The notes beneath the pieces were generated by a model. The model was not told the origin of the DNA. It saw only the letters and a list, made by a program, of their open reading frames with translations, and made no database searches. Of a stretch of DNA of 64,000 bases, positions 16,612 to 26,393 are shown one piece after another (position 1 is the stretch's first letter; every line of letters starts with the position of its first letter). The stretch lies in assembly GCF_003234655.2 (NCBI RefSeq), contig NZ_CP126271.1:620001-684000 (forward strand). Reading direction: 5' to 3'. The position numbers were made by a program, and so were the translations under genes. The stretch is from Curtobacterium sp. MCLR17_007 (lineage in GTDB: Bacteria; Actinomycetota; Actinomycetes; Actinomycetales; Microbacteriaceae).

Positions 16612-19595
16612 TGTACCTGCACCGGCTCGAACTCCGCGCGATCGGCCCGTACCCCGACCGCGTGGTCATCGACTTCGCCGCGCTCGCCGCCTCCGGGGTG
16701 TTCCTGCTCGAGGGCCCGACCGGATCGGGCAAGTCGACGATCATCGACGCGGTCGTGTTCGCCCTGTACGGCGGGCTGGCGGGCAGCGACGCCAGCAACG
16801 ACCGGTTGCACAGCCAGCACGCCGACCCCGCGGTGGAGCCCTTCGTGGAGCTCGTCTTCGAGACGGGGGCCGGCGTGTTCCGTGTCCGCCGCACGCCGCA
16901 GTACGACCGCCCCAAGCAGCGCGGCACCGGGACCGTGCGGCAGAACGCCTCGGCCACCCTCAGTCGCCTCGCCGGTCCGAGCGACCCCGCTGGCGAACCC
17001 GTCTCCGCCCGGGCACAGGAAGTCGGGGCCGAGGTCACCCGCATCGTCGGGCTGGACCGCGCCCAGTTCCTGCAGACCGTGGTGCTGCCACAGGGGGAGT
17101 TCGCCCGCTTCCTCCGCGCGCCGGGTGAAGACCGTCGCAAGCTCCTGCAGTCGCTGTTCGGCACCGAGATCTACGACCGCACCGCCGACGAACTCGCCGC
17201 CCGTCGTCGCGCTGCCGCGGCCGAGGTCGACGCCGCCGACGCCCGCGTGCGCGACGCCCTCGCGCGGTTCGCCCAGGCGTCCGACACCGTCGACACGGAC
17301 GAGACCACGGCGCCCACCGTCGCCGCTGACCTGCGCTCCCGTGCCGACGACGCGGCGCGGGCGCGGGCGGACGCCGCGACGGCAGCGACAGCCGCGAGCG
17401 AGCACGAGCGTGCCGTCACGACCCGCGTCGCCGCACTGGAACGCCGCCGGGCGCTGCTCGACCGCGCGACGGTGCTCGATGACGCTGCCGCCACGATCGC
17501 CGCGGCCCGCTCCCGCCTGCTGACCGGCGAGCGCGCCGGCCGCGTGGCAGCCGTCGCCGACGGTCTCGACGCGGCGGTGCTGCGGGCATCCGCGGCCCGC
17601 GCCGCTCGCGACGCCCTGCGCGCGCAGCACCGGGTGACCGACCTCGACACCGCGACCGAGCTCGACCGTCTGACCGGGGTCGTGGCGGGGGTCCGCCACC
17701 TGGTGCCGGTCGCCGAGTCGCTGCCCGACCGACGCCGGGCGCTCGCGACCGCACAGGACGACGCCGCGCAGCTCCACGACCAGCTGACCGCACTCGACTC
17801 CGCGCTCGACGCGCGACCAGCCGAGCGTGCCCGCATCGTCGCGCTGTCCCACGCGGCGGCGACCGCGGCGGCCGACGCCGAGCCGGCGCAGCGTGACGTC
17901 GACGCGGTGCGGCTCCTCCGCGACGCCCACACCGCCCTCGTGGCCAGTCGAGCACGGGTCGCGAGCGCCGAGGGCGTCGTCACGGCGGCCCGGGTCGTCG
18001 CGTCGAGCGCGGTCCAGGGCGAGCAGCACCTGCGCGAACGACGCATCGCGGGACTGGCCGGCGAACTCGGCGCGGCGCTGGCACCCGGCGACGCCTGTCC
18101 CGTCTGCGGTGCCGTCGAACACCCGGCGGTCGCCACGCCCCAGGACGACCACCCGACACCGGCGCAGATCGCCACCGCCGCAGACGCCGCACGTCGCGCC
18201 GAGCAGGCACTCGCCGACGGTGCAACGGACCTCGCCGTCGAGCGCGCCGAGCACGACCGGTTGCGGGTCGTCGTCGGTGACACGGACGCCGCCGAGCTCG
18301 ACGCCCGCGCGGTCGCCGCTGCCGAGCGCCTGCGCACCGCCCGTGCCGCGGCGGCGAGCGTCGCCGAACACGAGCGGGAGAAGACCGAGCACGACGAGTC
18401 CACCCGGTTGGTGGAGGACGAGCGCAACGCCGTGGCCTCGCGGCGCCAGGTGCTGCTCGCCACCACCGATGCCGAGCACGACCGGGTCGCCCAGGACACC
18501 GATGCCGTGCAGACCGCGATCGACACCCTGGCCGCTGAACTCGCACAGCCGGACGTCGCCGACCTGACCCTGCCGGACGCGGTCGTCGCAGCCGATGGCA
18601 GGGCCACCGCCCTCCGCGCCGTGGCCGCCGCCGAGGACACCCTGCGCACCGCCGACGCCGCCGTCGTCGAGCGGCAGGCCGAGGTCGCCCGGGTCGTCGC
18701 CGACCACGACTTCCCCGACGTCGCGGCCGCCCGCGCTGCCGTCCTCGACCACGCCACGGGTGCGCAGCTCCGCGACCAGGTCGAGCGCGCGGACCGCGAG
18801 CGCGCGGTCGTCGACGCCGGGCTCGCCGAACCGGCCGTCGTTGCCGCGGCGCAGGACGACTCCGCCGACGTGGTGCTCGACCCGGACGCCGCCCGCGCCG
18901 CGTCGGCGGGCGCGGCCGAGGCGCTCGACCTGGCCACCCGCGCCGCGACGACGAGTGCCGACCGCGCCACCGCCTCGGAACGGTGCGCCGCGGAACTCGC
19001 GCGCGCCGTCGACCAGCGCGAGTCCACCTCGGCCCGCAGCCGCGCTGTCGTGCGGCTCGCCGACGTGGCCGCCGGTGCCCCCGGACACAACACCACCGGG
19101 GTGACGCTCGGCACCTACGTGCTGATGCGGCGGTTCGAGGACGTCGTCGCTGCCGCCAACGACCGGCTGCGCACGATGCTCGGCGGGCGGTTCACGCTCG
19201 AGACCTCCGACGAGCGCGAGACCGGCAGCCGGTCTCGCCGCACGGGTCTGGCGCTCGCGGTCCGCGACCACACGACGGACACCACGCGCGATCCCCGCAG
19301 CCTGTCCGGTGGCGAGACCTTCACGGTGTCGCTCTGCCTGGCGCTCGGGCTCGCCGACGTGGTCCAGGCCGAGGCCGGCGGCGTCTCCCTCGGCACGCTC
19401 TTCGTCGACGAGGGGTTCGGCACGCTCGACCCGGAGACCCTCGACGGCGTGGTCGACCAGCTGTCCCGGTTGACCGCGGGCGGACGTCAGGTCGGCATCG
19501 TCAGCCATGTCGAGGAACTCAAGCAGCGCATCCCCGAGCGCATCGCCGTGCGCCGGAGCCCGGGCGGCGGATCGCACGTCACGACGACCCTCTGA
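16611..19595 (+). CDS. sbcC: Exonuclease subunit SbcC (Rad50-like ATPase)
   Basis: A 994-aa SMC-type ATPase: Walker A GPTGSGKST (about 36-44), long Ala/Arg/Asp-rich coiled coils, zinc-hook CPVC near residue 495, signature LSGGETF and Walker B LFVDEGFGTLD near the C-terminus. The hook dimerises two molecules via zinc. Translation is coupled to sbcD by the TGATG overlap. The coiled coil is unusually alanine-rich, as expected at this GC content. Confidence 0.95.
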   Translation: MYLHRLELRAIGPYPDRVVIDFAALAASGVFLLEGPTGSGKSTIIDAVVFALYGGLAGSDASNDRLHSQHADPAVEPFVELVFETGAGVFRVRRTPQYDRPKQRGTGTVRQNASATLSRLAGPSDPAGEPVSARAQEVGAEVTRIVGLDRAQFLQTVVLPQGEFARFLRAPGEDRRKLLQSLFGTEIYDRTADELAARRRAAAAEVDAADARVRDALARFAQASDTVDTDETTAPTVAADLRSRADDAARARADAATAATAASEHERAVTTRVAALERRRALLDRATVLDDAAATIAAARSRLLTGERAGRVAAVADGLDAAVLRASAARAARDALRAQHRVTDLDTATELDRLTGVVAGVRHLVPVAESLPDRRRALATAQDDAAQLHDQLTALDSALDARPAERARIVALSHAAATAAADAEPAQRDVDAVRLLRDAHTALVASRARVASAEGVVTAARVVASSAVQGEQHLRERRIAGLAGELGAALAPGDACPVCGAVEHPAVATPQDDHPTPAQIATAADAARRAEQALADGATDLAVERAEHDRLRVVVGDTDAAELDARAVAAAERLRTARAAAASVAEHEREKTEHDESTRLVEDERNAVASRRQVLLATTDAEHDRVAQDTDAVQTAIDTLAAELAQPDVADLTLPDAVVAADGRATALRAVAAAEDTLRTADAAVVERQAEVARVVADHDFPDVAAARAAVLDHATGAQLRDQVERADRERAVVDAGLAEPAVVAAAQDDSADVVLDPDAARAASAGAAEALDLATRAATTSADRATASERCAAELARAVDQRESTSARSRAVVRLADVAAGAPGHNTTGVTLGTYVLMRRFEDVVAAANDRLRTMLGGRFTLETSDERETGSRSRRTGLALAVRDHTTDTTRDPRSLSGGETFTVSLCLALGLADVVQAEAGGVSLGTLFVDEGFGTLDPETLDGVVDQLSRLTAGGRQVGIVSHVEELKQRIPERIAVRRSPGGGSHVTTTL

Positions 19596-19652
19596 CGGCG
19601 AGCGCCGCCGGTCAGCGCACCACCGCCGCCGGTCAGCGCAGCACCCCGCCGG

Positions 19653-19835
19653 TCAGGGCGTCGGCACCGCCGACGTGTCGACCGTGCCGTCGGGCGGCGG
19701 CAGGATGTCCGCCGCGATCCACGGGAACACCCACGTGAACAGCACGAGCACGATCGCGACGAGCAGCACCAGCAGCTCGAGGACCTTAAGGGCGGTGGGG
19801 CCGGGCAGCAGCCGCCAGACCAGGGGGAAGATCAC
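19653..19835 (-). CDS. Small single-pass membrane protein coupled to the sortase gene
   Basis: A 60-aa protein with one long hydrophobic stretch (LKVLELLVLLVAIVLVLF) and a short Pro/Asp-rich tail. The GTG at 19835 overlaps the sortase TGA (GTGA), so it is translated by coupling. Small membrane proteins commonly accompany class E sortase genes in Actinobacteria; function unknown. The 57 bp beyond its stop carry three copies of a CGCCGGTCAGxGC repeat. Confidence 0.65.
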   Translation of the reverse strand: MIFPLVWRLLPGPTALKVLELLVLLVAIVLVLFTWVFPWIAADILPPPDGTVDTSAVPTP

Positions 19836-20641
19836 TTGGGCGTCTCCGACAGTTCCTTCGGGGTGCCTTCCGACACCGGCATCCAGTAGTCCATCTTCGC
19901 GTGCACGATGTAGCGCTCCTTGGCGGACCACATCGGGTGGCACGCCGTCAGGGTGAGCCAGCGGTCCTGGGCGGTGGGTTCGACGCCCGGCTGGTTCGGC
20001 ACGGGCGCGATCGTCTCGATGTGGTCCGGCGTGACGATCTGGCTGTCGGTGACCTTGTAGACGTACCAGACGTCGAAGTCCGTCGCCTTGTCCGTGACCC
20101 GCACGACGATGGCGTCGTCGGTCTTCAGGTCCGCGATCTGGTTGAGCGGCTTGCCGTACGTGACGCGGTGCCCGGCCACGGCGAAGTTGCCCTCGGCTCC
20201 GGGCATCGCCGTGTCCTGGTAGTGCCCGAGCCCGATGGTGTTGAGCACCTTCTCGCGGTCGGTGCCCTCACCGATGGGCTGGTCGTAGCCCGCGCCGAAG
20301 CGGGGGATCTGCATCGTGCCGAAGACCGTCGACAACCCAGGGGGCTCGGCGAGCACGGGCGCCTGGTCGCGGTGCTCGGTCGGCGTGGGGTTCGAGGTGG
20401 GCGCCTCGGTCTGGCCCAGGTCCTTGACGAGCGAGGACTGGTGCTGCGAGGCGACGACGTCGGTCCACCACGCGGTCCACAGCACGTACAGCCCGGTGCC
20501 CGCGCCCGCGATGATCAGCAGCTCGGCGACCAGGGCCAGCAGCGCGCCGCCGACCGTCTGCCGCGGACGCTTGCGCTCCCGGCGCGCGGGCGCGTCGTCA
20601 GGGGCGCTCGGAGGCGGGGGGAGTGTCTCGTGGGCAGTCAC
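19832..20641 (-). CDS. Class E sortase
   Basis: A 269-aa membrane transpeptidase: cytoplasmic basic N-terminus, one TM (about 30-57), Pro/Thr-rich spacer, sortase beta-barrel from about 105. The catalytic residues are His158 (AGHRVTYG), Cys234 (LTACHP) and Arg243 (AKERYIVHAK). Class E enzymes of high-GC Actinobacteria attach LAxTG-type proteins to the wall; no such substrate is obvious in this window. GTG at 20641 is set by AGGAG five bases upstream. Confidence 0.92.
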   Translation of the reverse strand: MTAHETLPPPPSAPDDAPARRERKRPRQTVGGALLALVAELLIIAGAGTGLYVLWTAWWTDVVASQHQSSLVKDLGQTEAPTSNPTPTEHRDQAPVLAEPPGLSTVFGTMQIPRFGAGYDQPIGEGTDREKVLNTIGLGHYQDTAMPGAEGNFAVAGHRVTYGKPLNQIADLKTDDAIVVRVTDKATDFDVWYVYKVTDSQIVTPDHIETIAPVPNQPGVEPTAQDRWLTLTACHPMWSAKERYIVHAKMDYWMPVSEGTPKELSETPK

Positions 20642-20751
20642 GTGGCTCCTGATCCGGTCGTGCGAGCGTCGAGGTGGACGATGCTCAGGTCTATCAGACC
20701 ACGGCGAACCGCTGGGGACGGTGTTCTCCACAACACCGGTACCGTGGCGGA

Positions 20752-21183
20752 GTGTCCCACGTCATCCGTCGTTTCGATCCGTCCGACACCGAAGCGGTCG
20801 TCGCACTCTGGGAGTCCTGCGGGCTGGTCCGACCGTGGAACGACCCGCGGCAGGACATCGCGCGCAAGCTGACGGTCCAGCCCGAGCTGTTCCTGGTGGC
20901 GACGGACCCCGGTTCCGACGTCGTCGTCGCTGCGGGCATGGCCGGGTTCGACGGGCACCGCGGCTGGGTGAACTACCTGGCGGTCCGCCCCGACCTGCAG
21001 GGCTCCGGACTGGGGCGGGCCTTCATGGCCGAGTTCGAGCGGCTGCTCACCGACCTGGGCTGCCCCAAGCTCAACCTGCAGGTGCGCGCCGGCAACGAGC
21101 GGGTCATCGGCTTCTACGAGTCCCTCGGGTACGCCGACGACCACACGGTGTCGATGGGGAAGCGCCTGATCGCCGACGACTGA
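20752..21183 (+). CDS. GNAT N-acetyltransferase (YpeA-like)
   Basis: A 143-aa acetyltransferase: acetyl-CoA motif VRPDLQGSGLGRAFM (about 80-94) and C-terminal NERVIGFYESLGY. Close in length and layout to E. coli YpeA, whose substrate is unknown. The GTG at 20752 follows TACCGT by six bases and no SD is present, so the gene is probably leaderless. Confidence 0.85.
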   Translation: MSHVIRRFDPSDTEAVVALWESCGLVRPWNDPRQDIARKLTVQPELFLVATDPGSDVVVAAGMAGFDGHRGWVNYLAVRPDLQGSGLGRAFMAEFERLLTDLGCPKLNLQVRAGNERVIGFYESLGYADDHTVSMGKRLIADD

Positions 21184-21192
21184 CGTCGGCCC

Positions 21193-22122
21193 TCACGCCA
21201 GCGCCAGCGTGACCGCCGCGCCGAGGGCGAGTGCGATCCCGAAACCCTGCAGCAGGGTCAGGCGTTCGCGCAGCACCACCCCGGCCAGGACGACCGTCCC
21301 GATCGGGTACAGCGCGTTCAGGACACTGATCACCGGCAGCGTCGTCGGGTCGTCGCTCGCGTGCAGCCCGGCCTGGATGCAGACGTTCGCCAGGGCGTCG
21401 AAGACCCCGCACGCGATGACCACCCGGACCAGCCGTCGGCCCGGCGCGGATCGCAGCCACCGTCCTGGAGGCGCGGCAGACCCCGCGACGCCGGCCGACG
21501 TCCCGGGGTCTGCCGCGCCTCCCGACCGGGCGACCGTCGCCGAGACCGCTGCCGCCGTCCCCAGCAGCACCGTCTGCACCAGCCGCGCCACGACGAGCGG
21601 TGCGATCCCGGAGTCCGACGGCGTCTCGTTGAACGCGAGCACGATCCCGCCGAACCCGCACCCCGCGATGACGGCGGCCAGGACGCCACGGGCCGTGACG
21701 CGCGCTCCGGACGGGTCGCGGACCGTCGCGACCAGCACCACCGCGACCACGGCCACGACCAGCGCGACGACCGCGACCGGCGACAGGACCGTCCCGCGCA
21801 GCAGGGCGACCAGCACCGGGAGCACCGCGGCGAACACCGCGGTGAGCGGGGAGAGCACGCTCATCGGCCCGATCGCGAGCGCGGCGTAGAGCAGGAGGAC
21901 CCCGACGGCTCCGGCGAGCCCGCCCACGGCGCCCCACAGCGTGCCCTGCCACGAGGACCGGCCGCCGAACAGCAGCAGTCCCACCAGCAGCGGGACGATG
22001 CCGATCGCGGCTGCGGCGGCGGCGACCGTGACGGGACGCAACCGACGCGACGCGAGGCCGCCCAGGAAGTCCGCGAAGCCGTAGACGAGCGCCCCGCCGA
22101 GGCCGAGCAGCACCGTGGTCAC
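21193..22122 (-). CDS. EamA/DMT-family transporter
   Basis: About 309 aa with ten predicted helices in two EamA repeats (VYGFADFLGGLASRR at the start; VLNALYPIGTVVLAGVVLRERL in the second). DMT exporters move small metabolites such as amino acids; the substrate is unknown. A Gly/Ala/Pro-rich cytoplasmic loop (about 205-235) splits the halves. The GTG at 22122 is preferred over the ATG at 22131 because AGGA lies eight bases before it. Confidence 0.85.
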   Translation of the reverse strand: MTTVLLGLGGALVYGFADFLGGLASRRLRPVTVAAAAAAIGIVPLLVGLLLFGGRSSWQGTLWGAVGGLAGAVGVLLLYAALAIGPMSVLSPLTAVFAAVLPVLVALLRGTVLSPVAVVALVVAVVAVVLVATVRDPSGARVTARGVLAAVIAGCGFGGIVLAFNETPSDSGIAPLVVARLVQTVLLGTAAAVSATVARSGGAADPGTSAGVAGSAAPPGRWLRSAPGRRLVRVVIACGVFDALANVCIQAGLHASDDPTTLPVISVLNALYPIGTVVLAGVVLRERLTLLQGFGIALALGAAVTLALA

Positions 22123-22158
22123 GGGTCCCATCCTGCCGTGCCCGGTAACCTGCGCTGC

Positions 22159-23286
22159 GTGAGCGTTCCCTACACCCGCCTGTTCCGCGTCGACGGTCGT
22201 TGGCGTTGGTGGCGCCCGCTGGTCGCCCTGGCGTTCCTGGCCGGGTGGTACGTCGTGACGCAGATCCTCATCACGGTGGCCTACTTCGTACCGATCGGTG
22301 CCACGCAGGGTGCGCAGGGGCTGATCGACCTCGAGCAGAGCCTGACGAGCGGCGCCCTCGACCCGACCGACCCGCTCGTGCTGTCCCTGTCGCTGGTGTC
22401 GCTCGTGGTGCTGCTGCCGGGGATCCTGCTCGCCGTGAAGATCGCGCGCCTGGGGCCGGCGAACACGCTGTCCTCGGTGCGGTTCCGCGTGCGCTGGGGC
22501 TGGGCGGCGTGGTGCGTGCTGCCGACGCTCGTGATCGCCGCGGCGTCGTTCATCCTGCAGACCGGGCTGTTCTCGCCCGACGGCATGTTCACCGTCGACG
22601 GCGGCTTCGGGTGGAACCACGCCGCGATCGGCCAGTCCACCGTGACGCTCGGCACCCTGACGCTGACGATCGCCATGGTCGTGGTGCTCGTCCCGTTCCA
22701 GGGTGCTGCCGAGGAGTACGTGTTCCGCGGCTTCCTGATGCAGTGGATCGGGTCCTGGATCCCGGTCCGCATCGTCGGGTCGGTGGTGGCCGTGGTGGTG
22801 TCGACCGTCGTCTTCGCGCTGCTGCACATCCCGAACGGCTACAACGTGTGGGGCATCCTCGACGTGGGGTCGTTCGGTCTGGTCGCGGCGATCATCGTGA
22901 TCCGCACCGGAGGCCTCGAGGCCACCGTGCTGCAGCACGCCTTCAACAACATCATGATCTTCGTGCTGCAGGCTCCCGGGTGGTCGAAGGTGTCGCTCGA
23001 CTCGTCGAACAGCACCTGGCAGAGCTGGCTGTTCTCGCTCGGCTCGTCGCTGGCGTACTGGGGCATGGTCGAGGCCCTCGCGCACTGGCGGAAGCTCGAC
23101 CGCCGCTTCGCCGGATCGGAGACGCCACGCTTCCGCGGTCCGGCGCCGGTCTGGGCGGGCGGCAAGCGCTGGACCCGTCCTGGAGGCACGGGCTGGTCGG
23201 GTGCACCGGCCCGCTCCGAGGGCGTGGCCGGGTCAGCCGCTGACCGGCCTGTGGACAGCGAGATGGGTGTCGCCCGTCGCGCCTAG
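22159..23286 (+). CDS. CPBP-family intramembrane glutamic protease
   Basis: A 375-aa polytopic protein with the three ABI/CPBP motifs: EEYVFRG (about 192), FALLHIPNG (about 220) and the later HAFNN (about 261). The glutamates and histidines form the intramembrane active site of Rce1-like enzymes. The C-terminal 55 residues are a hydrophilic tail. GTG at 22159 lies seven bases after TAACCT, so it is likely leaderless. Substrate unknown. Confidence 0.88.
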   Translation: MSVPYTRLFRVDGRWRWWRPLVALAFLAGWYVVTQILITVAYFVPIGATQGAQGLIDLEQSLTSGALDPTDPLVLSLSLVSLVVLLPGILLAVKIARLGPANTLSSVRFRVRWGWAAWCVLPTLVIAAASFILQTGLFSPDGMFTVDGGFGWNHAAIGQSTVTLGTLTLTIAMVVVLVPFQGAAEEYVFRGFLMQWIGSWIPVRIVGSVVAVVVSTVVFALLHIPNGYNVWGILDVGSFGLVAAIIVIRTGGLEATVLQHAFNNIMIFVLQAPGWSKVSLDSSNSTWQSWLFSLGSSLAYWGMVEALAHWRKLDRRFAGSETPRFRGPAPVWAGGKRWTRPGGTGWSGAPARSEGVAGSAADRPVDSEMGVARRA

Positions 23287-23296
23287 GCTGGACGCC

Positions 23297-25138
23297 ATGA
23301 GCACCACCTCGGCACCCGTCTCGCCGTCGCGCAGCGCGGCGCAGGACGTCCTGCACCGGGTCTGGGGCTACGACGACTTCCGCGGCGAACAGGCCGCCGT
23401 CATCGACCGCATCGTGACCGGCGGCGACGCCCTCGTCCTGATGCCGACGGGCGCCGGCAAGTCGCTCTGCTACCAGGTGCCGGCGCTCGTGCGCGACGGC
23501 GTCGGGGTCGTGGTGTCGCCGCTCATCGCCCTGATGCAGGACCAGGTCGACGCCCTGGCGGCCAACGGCGTCAAGGCGGCGTTCCTCAACTCGACGCAGG
23601 GCGCGGACGAACGCGCTCGCGTCGAGCGTGCGGTGGTGCAGGGCGAGATCGACATGCTCTACCTGGCGCCCGAGCGGCTGAAGCTCGAGTCCACGCGGTC
23701 GCTGCTCGACCGTGCCCGCATCGCGCTCTTCGCCATCGACGAAGCCCACTGTGTGGCGCAGTGGGGGCACGACTTCCGTCCGGACTACCTCGAGCTCAGC
23801 ATCCTGCACGAGCGCTGGCCGACCGTGCCACGCATCGCGCTGACGGCCACCGCGACGCCGCAGACCCACCGCGAGATCTCCGCCCGCCTGGGGCTCGACG
23901 ACGCCGCACACTTCGTCGCCGACTTCGACCGGCCGAACATCCAGTACCGCATCGAACCGAAGACCGGTGCGATGCAGCAGCTCCTGACCTTCATCCGCAC
24001 CGAGCACCGGGGCGACGCGGGCATCGTGTACTGCCTCTCCCGCAACTCGGTCGAGCGCACTGCCGCGGCGCTGGTCGACCAGGGCATCGCGACGCTGCCG
24101 TACCACGCGGGTCTCGACGTGCGAGTGCGCGAGCGCAACCAGTCGCGGTTCCTGCGCGAGGACGGCATCGTCATGGTGGCGACCATCGCGTTCGGGATGG
24201 GCATCGACAAGCCCGACGTCCGGTTCGTCGCGCACCTCGACCTGCCGAAGTCGGTCGAGGGGTACTACCAGGAGACCGGCCGTGCCGGGCGTGACGGACT
24301 GCCGGCGACCGCCTGGCTGGCGTACGGGCTCAACGACGTCGTGCAGCAGCGCCGCATGATCGACCAGTCCGAGGGCGACGCTGCGCATCGCCGGCAGCTC
24401 AGCGCGCACCTCGACGCCATGCTCGCGCTCTGCGAGACGATCGAGTGCCGCCGGGTCCGGCTGCTCGCGTACTTCGGCCAGGAGTCCACCGCGTGCGGCA
24501 ACTGCGACACGTGCATCGCTCCGCCCGAGTCGTGGGACGGCACCGTGCCGGCGCAGAAGCTCCTGTCGACGATCGTGCGGCTCGAGCGCGAACGTGGGCA
24601 GCGGTACGGCGTCGCACACCTGGTCGACATCCTGACCGGCAAGCAGTCGCCGCGCGTGCAGGAACTCCGGCACGAGTCCCTCGCCACCTTCGGCATCGGC
24701 GCCGACCTGTCCGAGGGCGAATGGCGCGGGGTGGCACGACAGGTCCTCGCCCAGGGGTACGCCACCGTGTCGGGCGACGGGTACGGAACGCTCGTCCTCA
24801 GCCCGACCAGTGCCGAGGTGCTGTCCGGTCGGGTCCACGTGCTGATGCGCCGCGACCCGGTGAAGGCCCCGCGTGCGGCGCGTGGTCGGCGCCAGGTCGT
24901 CTCCGACATGCCGCAGGAAGCCCTCGGCCTGTTCGAGGCACTGCGCGCGTGGCGGGCAGCACAGGCGCGCGAGCAGGGCGTGCCGGCGTACGTCGTGTTC
25001 AACGACGCGACCCTGCGGGGGATCGCCGCGGTGCGCCCCTCGGACGCCGACCAGCTCGCCGAGATCTCCGGCATCGGCGCAGCCAAGCTCGAGTCCTACG
25101 GCCGCGCCGTGCTCGACGTCGTCGCCGCGTCGGAGTAG
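23297..25138 (+). CDS. recQ: ATP-dependent DNA helicase RecQ
   Basis: A 613-aa RecQ: Walker A MPTGAGKSL (about 51-59), DEAH in AIDEAHCVAQWGHDFR, motif VI QETGRAGRDG, zinc-binding cysteines in CETIECRR and CGNCDTC, winged-helix RQC domain and C-terminal HRDC domain (ALRAWRAAQAREQGVPAYVVF). Acts in recombination and fork repair. Its -10 box TAGGCT (23284-23289) overlaps the TAG stop of the protease gene; the ATG is seven bases downstream, so leaderless. Confidence 0.95.
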   Translation: MSTTSAPVSPSRSAAQDVLHRVWGYDDFRGEQAAVIDRIVTGGDALVLMPTGAGKSLCYQVPALVRDGVGVVVSPLIALMQDQVDALAANGVKAAFLNSTQGADERARVERAVVQGEIDMLYLAPERLKLESTRSLLDRARIALFAIDEAHCVAQWGHDFRPDYLELSILHERWPTVPRIALTATATPQTHREISARLGLDDAAHFVADFDRPNIQYRIEPKTGAMQQLLTFIRTEHRGDAGIVYCLSRNSVERTAAALVDQGIATLPYHAGLDVRVRERNQSRFLREDGIVMVATIAFGMGIDKPDVRFVAHLDLPKSVEGYYQETGRAGRDGLPATAWLAYGLNDVVQQRRMIDQSEGDAAHRRQLSAHLDAMLALCETIECRRVRLLAYFGQESTACGNCDTCIAPPESWDGTVPAQKLLSTIVRLERERGQRYGVAHLVDILTGKQSPRVQELRHESLATFGIGADLSEGEWRGVARQVLAQGYATVSGDGYGTLVLSPTSAEVLSGRVHVLMRRDPVKAPRAARGRRQVVSDMPQEALGLFEALRAWRAAQAREQGVPAYVVFNDATLRGIAAVRPSDADQLAEISGIGAAKLESYGRAVLDVVAASE

Positions 25139-25161
25139 CACTCCACCACTGCCGTCCGGTC

Positions 25162-25179
25162 CATGCCGTCTCCGGCATG
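25162..25179. terminator. Hairpin after recQ
   Basis: CATGCCG (25162-25168), TCTC loop, CGGCATG (25173-25179), 24 bp after the recQ stop; no U-tract follows. Confidence 0.45.
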
Positions 25180-25233
25180 TGCGGCGCGATCCGGTCATTA
25201 CACTCGGAAACCCTGTTCCCGAGGAGGTCGCTG

Positions 25234-25977
25234 GTGCCCGGTTCGTCGATGTTCGCCACCGTGCTCGGCCGTGCCGTGGTGGCACCGCTCGCGCGGATGC
25301 TGTGGCGGCCGAAGATCATCGGGCGGAAGAACGTCCCCCGGCGCGGTGCGGTGATCCTGGCGAGCAACCACCGCTCGTTCATCGACTCCCCGGCGATCAC
25401 GATCATGGCGCCCCGGAAGGTGTCGTTCCTGGCGAAGCAGGAGTACTTCACGGGGACGGGCTTCCGCGGAGCGGTGTCCCGCGCGTTCTTCAGCGGGATC
25501 GGTGCGATCGGGGTCGAGCGCGGCGCGGGAGCAGCTGCGCAGCACGCCCTCGACCTCGGGCTCGCGCGCTTGCGGGACGGCGAGGCCTTCGCCATCTACC
25601 CCGAGGGCACGCGGTCGCTCGACGGCCGGATCTACCGCGGCCGTACCGGTGTCGCCTGGTTGGCACTGACGAGCGGTGCGCCCGTCGTCCCCGTCGCGCT
25701 GCGCGGGACCGAGGACGTGCAGCCCGTCGGCTCGAAGGTGCCGAAACTCGCACGCGTGACGATCGAGTTCGGGCAGCCTCTCGATCTGTCGTCGTACGGA
25801 GACGCGTCGTCCGGGCGGGCCCGGCGGCACGCGACGGACGCCGTGATGGCGGCGATCCAGGCGATGAGCGGGCAGGAACCCGCCAACGCGTACAACAACC
25901 CGCCGGCGACGATCGTGGAGCGGGTTCGGCGGGCGCTGCACCGCGACGATCCCGGCGAGGCCGTCGAGCCCGACTGA
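25234..25977 (+). CDS. 1-acyl-glycerol-3-phosphate acyltransferase (PlsC-like)
   Basis: A 247-aa acyltransferase: catalytic NHRSFID (H-x4-D motif, about 45), phosphate-binding YPEGTRS (about 121) and PVVPVALRG. It transfers an acyl chain to lysophosphatidate or a related acceptor at the membrane. GTG at 25234 is six bases after GAGGAGG; the promoter is probably TACACT (25199-25204). The Asn-rich NAYNNPP near the end is typical of actinobacterial members. Confidence 0.88.
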   Translation: MPGSSMFATVLGRAVVAPLARMLWRPKIIGRKNVPRRGAVILASNHRSFIDSPAITIMAPRKVSFLAKQEYFTGTGFRGAVSRAFFSGIGAIGVERGAGAAAQHALDLGLARLRDGEAFAIYPEGTRSLDGRIYRGRTGVAWLALTSGAPVVPVALRGTEDVQPVGSKVPKLARVTIEFGQPLDLSSYGDASSGRARRHATDAVMAAIQAMSGQEPANAYNNPPATIVERVRRALHRDDPGEAVEPD

Positions 25978-26000
25978 GGTCCGGCATCGTCGACATTGCG

Positions 26001-26015
26001 TATCAGAAATATCAG
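26001..26015 (+). promoter_or_regulatory. AT-rich direct repeat TATCAG-AAA-TATCAG
   Basis: TATCAG at 26001-26006 and 26010-26015 in a locally AT-rich patch 53 bp before the next gene. A candidate activator site or promoter element; weak evidence. Confidence 0.35.
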
Positions 26016-26067
26016 TGGTTCAATGGGGGCAACCCCGATGCCGAACCCTGATCAGGAGAACCGCAGC

Positions 26068-26385
26068 ATGTCGACCACACCGCTCTTCGACGCGATCGCC
26101 CGTCGCAGCCACGCCGACGCCCGGCCGGTCCCCACGCGGGCGCCGTCCTCGCCGATGACCGCTCCCGTGCCGCACTCGCGTTCGACCTTCGTCCCGGCGG
26201 CCCTCATCGCCGCGATCGACGACATCCCCGCCGGTGCCCTGGCATCCGTCCGGCGTGACCACCGTGTGGCCGGCGACCAGCTCGCCCTCGTGGAAGCCGT
26301 CGCGGACGCCATCACCCGAGCCGTCGTCGACGCCGTCGTCGCGGAGCTCGACCGCATCACGGCCGACGGCGTCGTCCGCGCCTGA
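26068..26385 (+). CDS. Hypothetical protein (105 aa)
   Basis: A small soluble protein with a Pro/Ser-rich first 45 residues and a predicted helical C-terminal half (FVPAALIAAIDDIPAG onward). No family recognised. The ATG at 26068 has AGGAG ten bases upstream. Eight bases separate its stop from the peptidase gene, so the two are probably one operon. Confidence 0.6.
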   Translation: MSTTPLFDAIARRSHADARPVPTRAPSSPMTAPVPHSRSTFVPAALIAAIDDIPAGALASVRRDHRVAGDQLALVEAVADAITRAVVDAVVAELDRITADGVVRA

Positions 26386-26393
26386 CCGCGACG